Assembly (NCBI GenBank): GCA_024998625.1
Contig: JACOEL010000006.1
Coordinates: 62,001-126,000, forward strand
Source: Nitrospira sp.
Lineage (GTDB): Bacteria > Nitrospirota > Nitrospiria > Nitrospirales > Nitrospiraceae
DNA length: 64,000 nucleotides
Direction of reading: 5' to 3'
In this document: piece by piece, positions 61,010 through 64,000 of the stretch
Layout of the letters: the number at the start of each line of letters is the position of its first letter
How positions within the stretch are numbered: position 1 is the first letter of the stretch
The notes under the pieces: generated by a model
The model's input: the letters and a program-made list of their open reading frames with translations, nothing else
The model's database searches: none
Told to the model about the DNA's origin: nothing
Position numbers and translations under genes: made by a program

Positions 61010-61987
61010 ATGACTAAGCCACTGATGACACAGATCCTCCTGGCGACCGATTTTTCAGATGGCGCAGCCCGTGCGCAGGACTATGCCATCTATCTCGCCT
61101 CCCATTGGGGAGCCACGTTGGAGGTCCTGCATGTGATCGAGGCGCCCCACCGGTTGAGCGCCGAGGCGGAATCCCTTGCCGCGGTTGTGCAGGCGCGAGC
61201 GGAGGCTGCGCGGCAGTTGGAACAGGTGCGTGACGATCTGGCGCGGCGTGGTGTCTCCGCCAAGGTGCGGCTGGTTTTGGGGAACCCGGCGGAGCACATT
61301 GGTCTGGCTGCCAAGGACAAGGGGGCAGAGCTTGTCGTGCTGGGCGTCCAGGGACGAACCAACTTGCTGTATGGGCTGATCGGCAGCACGGCGGAACGGG
61401 TCGTGACAGAAGGGCCCTGTCCGGTGCTCGCGATACCGGGGCTGCGTGAAGACGCGGGCAAGCCGTCTGCGGCAAGCAGGCAGGTGCAGATCCGGCATAT
61501 TCTGGCACCGCTGGATTTTTCGAGTCCCTCGCTGGATGCCGTCGAATATGCCATTCAACTCGCCAACGGCCTCGGCGCTGCAGTCACGTTGATGCATGTG
61601 TTGGAAGCGGTCGGCTATGACTTGGATTGCGGCCTGGGCGTAGTCGAACATGAGGCGCGAAAACGGGACCATTGGAACAGGCAACTGGCGGAACTCCAGA
61701 CCCTTGTTACCTCGTTCGGATTGGCGGCCGACGTCGAGATTTCAGGGGGCATTGCCTCCGATGCGATTCTCGCCTCTGCGTTGCGCCATCGATCCGATCT
61801 GATCGTGATGGGTACCCATGGCCGCCGCGGTGTCTCCGCGCAACGGTTCGGAAGCGTGGCAGAGGCGGTGTTGCGCCTGGCAACCTGTCCGGTCTTAACG
61901 GTCAAGACGCCGAAATTCGCCGCGGGCCACCGCCGGGTAGTGCCGCAAGCGATGAGCGAGACGGAAATTAAGGGAGTAGAGCCATGA
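61010..61987 (+). CDS. Tandem universal stress protein (two UspA domains)
   Basis: 325 residues from an ATG after AGAGGAG. Two UspA domains in tandem (about 1-150 and 160-305). Both have the ATP-binding pattern G-x2-G-x9-G-S: GVQGRTNLLYGLIGS in the first and GTHGRRGVSAQRFGS in the second. Cytoplasmic; such proteins help cells survive starvation or oxidative and respiratory stress. The sigma-54 promoter upstream would drive it together with the rnk-like gene, whose ATG overlaps the stop by 4 nt. The long 5' extension of the frame to 60845 is not used. Confidence 0.9.
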   Translation: MTKPLMTQILLATDFSDGAARAQDYAIYLASHWGATLEVLHVIEAPHRLSAEAESLAAVVQARAEAARQLEQVRDDLARRGVSAKVRLVLGNPAEHIGLAAKDKGAELVVLGVQGRTNLLYGLIGSTAERVVTEGPCPVLAIPGLREDAGKPSAASRQVQIRHILAPLDFSSPSLDAVEYAIQLANGLGAAVTLMHVLEAVGYDLDCGLGVVEHEARKRDHWNRQLAELQTLVTSFGLAADVEISGGIASDAILASALRHRSDLIVMGTHGRRGVSAQRFGSVAEAVLRLATCPVLTVKTPKFAAGHRRVVPQAMSETEIKGVEP

Positions 61988-62400
61988 ACCAGCGCGACAT
62001 CTATATAACCGAATTCGATTTGGCCCGTCTGAGAGATGTCCTGAGGACGCGTATCAGCGTCGGGGCGCGGGACCGGGATCATCTGGAGAGTTTGGAGAAT
62101 GAGCTCGATCGCGCCCATGTCGTTGATCCATCCGCCGTTCCCCATGATGTGGTCACGATGAATTCCCAAGTCCGGATCGAAGACGTCGAGACGGGGATGG
62201 AAAATGTCTATACGTTGGTGTTTCCTTCTGATGCCGGTATCCAGGAGCAGAAGCTGTCGATCCTTGCGCCGATCGGGACCGCTCTCTTGGGGGCACGGGC
62301 GGGCGAGACGGTGGATTGGCCCGTGCCGGCCGGGGTGCGAACCGTGCGCATCGAGGAAGTCCTGTACCAACCGGAAGCCGCCGGGCATTATCACCTCTAG
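61984..62400 (+). CDS. rnk: Rnk/GreA-family transcription-associated regulator
   Basis: 138 residues. A short N-terminal helical part (YITEFDLARLRDVLRTRI) and a C-terminal FKBP-like GreA/GreB domain with VVTMNSQVRIEDVETG, LSILAPIGTALLGARAGETVDWPVP. The N-terminal coiled coil is too short for transcript cleavage, as in Rnk, which binds RNA polymerase and was first described as affecting nucleoside diphosphate kinase. ATGA overlap with the USP gene means the two are co-translated, so the stress protein and a polymerase-binding factor are made together. Confidence 0.85.
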   Translation: MNQRDIYITEFDLARLRDVLRTRISVGARDRDHLESLENELDRAHVVDPSAVPHDVVTMNSQVRIEDVETGMENVYTLVFPSDAGIQEQKLSILAPIGTALLGARAGETVDWPVPAGVRTVRIEEVLYQPEAAGHYHL

Positions 62401-62567
62401 GGCAGGTGGTGATGAAGGCATCCGAACAAGGTGTGAGTGAGAAGGTCGATGATCAACGATTGCGCGGTGGGCTGCGCCAAGAATCTCCGGCTGTCCGATC
62501 GATCGCACGGACAGTGATAGAGTGGTAGGCTGTGGTACAAACATCATGAACCATACCGGAGGGGACG

Positions 62568-63002
62568 ATGGAAGTTCGCAGCAAGGTGTATACGTATCGT
62601 ACGGCAGTGAAATGGACGGATCAGAAAAAAGGAACGATTACCTGCGACGGCAAACCGGAGATTCAGGTCGCGACACCTCCGGAGTTCAAAGGACATGAGG
62701 GGATCTGGTCGCCGGAGGACTTGTATGTGGCGGCGGCCAACATCTGCCTGATGACGACATTTCTGGCGGTCGCCGAACGGGCCGGATTGGCCTTCACATC
62801 GTACCACTGCGAGGCCGAAGGACGCCTGGAACTCGTGGAGGGAAAATTTCAGGTCACGCTGATTACGTTGCGTCCGCGGATTACGCTTCGGTCGGGAAGC
62901 GATGCGGGGAAAGCCAAGGAACTCATCGAGAAGGCGGAAGCCAACTGCCTGATCTCGAATTCGATGAAAACACGCATTACCCTGGAACCTACCATTACTT
63001 AA
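62568..63002 (+). CDS. OsmC-family peroxiredoxin-like protein
   Basis: 144 residues from an ATG after GGAGGGG. The OsmC fold is evident from PPEFKGHEGIWSPEDLYVAAANICLMTTFL, which holds the first redox Cys, and EKAEANCLISNSMKT with the second. Two such cysteines reduce organic hydroperoxides in Ohr/OsmC. Cytoplasmic, stress-linked, in keeping with the USP/Rnk genes. The 167-bp gap ahead (62401-62567) holds CTGTCCG (62491-62497) and CGGACAG (62508-62514), an inverted repeat that may be an operator, and no gene. Confidence 0.85.
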   Translation: MEVRSKVYTYRTAVKWTDQKKGTITCDGKPEIQVATPPEFKGHEGIWSPEDLYVAAANICLMTTFLAVAERAGLAFTSYHCEAEGRLELVEGKFQVTLITLRPRITLRSGSDAGKAKELIEKAEANCLISNSMKTRITLEPTIT

Positions 63003-63144
63003 CGCTTCGGATTGGGGCATCTTGCGCCAGCCGGGATCGGGTGGTGGGGTGATTCTCTCCACGGCTTGCCCGGCTACGCGTCGGGTTCCTCCGCGAAGCG
63101 GCTACTCCTGGCGCGTTTCCCTTTATTATCCCTTCCTGCCCAAC

Positions 63145-63160
63145 TGGCACGAGGATCGCA
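63145..63160 (+). promoter_or_regulatory. Sigma-54-like promoter upstream of the cytochrome c gene
   Basis: TGGCAC-GAGGA-TCGCA keeps the full -24 half, the consensus G after it, and the essential GC of the -12 half; one base differs (TTGC to TCGC). It lies 60 nt before the ATG at 63220. Confidence 0.55.
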
Positions 63161-63219
63161 TTCTCATCATCGTATGTGGGGGAGCCATGGGTGTGCGGCA
63201 ACTCCTTGCAAGGGAGAAG

Positions 63220-63588
63220 ATGATGAACGCCAGAGTCACCGGTTCGGTCCTTCTGGCGATGCTCTTCGTTGCGGCGGTGGGCAGCGGCTCGTATGCGGCC
63301 GGGGGGAATGTGACCAAAGGCAAAGTGCTCTTTACCAATCTCTGTATCCGCTGCCACGGGGTCGATGGGAAGGGCGACGCCTATATGAAGTTTAATCCCC
63401 CGGTCGCCGATCTCAGCTCTCCGACCGTGCAAAGCAAGTTGGATGGAGCCCTCATGAAAGCGATTCACGACGGACGGAAGGATACTGCCATGGGAGCGTG
63501 GAAATTTGTCCTCTCCGACGAGGAGATTCGTGACGTGACGGCCTACGTACGGGTGCTCGGCAGCAGCGTGAGTCGTAAACTTCCCTAA
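63220..63588 (+). CDS. Periplasmic class I cytochrome c
   Basis: 122 residues from the first of two ATGs after AGGGAG; the frame is open back to 63022 but that part is not protein-like. A signal peptide ends at GSYA-AGG. The haem site is CIRCHGVDGKGD, and an axial Met is likely in DTAMGAWKF. The fold, with LSDEEIRDVTAYVRVL near the end, is that of small soluble electron carriers. It shares an operon with the following c'-like cytochrome (21 nt gap) and may belong to a respiratory branch switched on by sigma-54. Confidence 0.9.
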   Translation: MMNARVTGSVLLAMLFVAAVGSGSYAAGGNVTKGKVLFTNLCIRCHGVDGKGDAYMKFNPPVADLSSPTVQSKLDGALMKAIHDGRKDTAMGAWKFVLSDEEIRDVTAYVRVLGSSVSRKLP

Positions 63589-63609
63589 TCGAATGGAGTC
63601 GACTGTTAG

Positions 63610-64000
63610 ATGAGATGGCGTGTTCTTGGGTTGGGAACCGCGGTGCTATGGATGGTTACGGTGGGGGTGATTGTGGCGTTGTTCGTCCAAGGGCATACCA
63701 GGCCCGGGGTCGACGGGCGCACGGAAATTCTCCTGGCGCCGGCGGAGCGGGACCTGATCCTGGCGGAGATGCGGCAATTGCTCAAGTCGGTGCATGGGGT
63801 GGTGACGGTATTGGGAAGCCCGGACCAAAACCTGAAGGCTGCAGAAGCCGCAGCCCGTTCGGCAGGCATGGGGATGGCGGCGGACGTCAATCCCGCCGTC
63901 ATGCTGAAACTGCCGCTGCCGTTTAAACAAATGGGCATGTCGATTCATAAAGATATGGATCATCTGGCGGACGGCATTGCGCAGGGGGAATCCTCCGTGC
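63610..64000 (+). CDS. c'-like cytochrome, 3' end cut by window edge
   Basis: 130 residues are visible from ATG 63610 to the end of the window; the stop and the expected C-terminal CxxCH lie outside. An N-terminal membrane anchor (LGLGTAVLWMVTVGVIVALFVQG) is followed by RPGVDGRTEILLAPAERDLIL and LPLPFKQMGMSIHKDMD, matching the cytochrome at 45982 nearly residue by residue. That protein ends with a haem motif, so this one should too. It is the second cytochrome in the sigma-54-headed pair at the window's end. Confidence 0.8.
   Translation, partial: MRWRVLGLGTAVLWMVTVGVIVALFVQGHTRPGVDGRTEILLAPAERDLILAEMRQLLKSVHGVVTVLGSPDQNLKAAEAAARSAGMGMAADVNPAVMLKLPLPFKQMGMSIHKDMDHLADGIAQGESSV

Noticed and set aside
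62491-62514. CTGTCCG-N10-CGGACAG as the same activator site as the dyad at 15244
   Set aside because: The half-sites are similar but the spacing differs (12 against 8 between TGTCC and GGACA) and no -24/-12 element follows, so a shared regulator is not supported.

Overview
The window is a high-GC, densely packed bacterial chromosome segment from a free-living Gram-negative organism. It encodes outer-membrane proteins, Mla-type lipid transport, tripartite efflux, c-type cytochromes and many PAS/sigma-54 regulators. The gene mix fits the Nitrospirota, most likely a Nitrospira-like lineage: a giant multicopper oxidase, paired formylglycine-generating-enzyme-like proteins, SQR beside TauE, and a split-E1 pyruvate dehydrogenase followed by lipA. 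This assignment is an inference from remembered gene content; no rRNA or marker gene is present to prove it. I see no tRNA, rRNA, CRISPR array, transposase or phage gene.

Layout. 0-6 kb: the 3' end of maf, a short inverted-repeat element, a secreted protein of unknown function, then the operon pdhA-pdhB-pdhC-lipA. 6-8.5 kb (minus strand): a MacB-type permease and a MacA-type adaptor with no ATPase gene. 8.7-15.1 kb: a regulatory block with an NtrC-type response regulator, a four-PAS histidine kinase, a stand-alone receiver protein behind a sigma-54 promoter, and a second sigma-54 activator with a cysteine-rich PAS domain.

15.1-24.9 kb is the most distinctive part. A 589-bp leader carries a dyad that could be an enhancer and a -24/-12 promoter. 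It precedes a 1645-residue secreted multicopper oxidase, a predicted blue-copper protein, two exported FGE-sulfatase (SUMF1) fold proteins and a cysteine-bearing Crp/Fnr regulator. I read this as an exported copper-oxidase module under sigma-54 control. Its length resembles the MofA-type manganese oxidases, but the substrate is unknown.

25-33 kb: a hemerythrin-like protein, barrel-like outer-membrane proteins, a CopD-like membrane protein, a lone CHASE3 protein (minus strand), SQR plus a TauE/SafE exporter, and the start of an RND efflux operon. 33-45 kb: an RND pump whose gene carries an in-frame palindromic insertion, then a TetR-controlled TolC/HlyD/ABC/ABC/permease/permease exporter (YbhGFSR type, with the ATPase split in two). 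45-56.5 kb: a DUF1207 protein, a c'-like cytochrome, envelope proteins, a cupin, a GT39-like glycosyltransferase, a DUF2231 protein, a bactofilin-like membrane protein, a complete Mla-type transporter and a VIT-like protein. 56.5-64 kb: a trehalose synthase/glucan phosphorylase pair, small membrane proteins, then a stress and respiration block (tandem USP, Rnk, OsmC, cytochrome c, and a truncated paralogue of the 46-kb cytochrome). Two more sigma-54-like promoters lie in this last block.

Four good -24/-12 elements in one window, together with two sigma-54 activators, suggest that sigma-54 control is a theme here. Two families of small non-coding inverted repeats also recur: one at gene 3' ends, the other in spacers and once inside a coding sequence.
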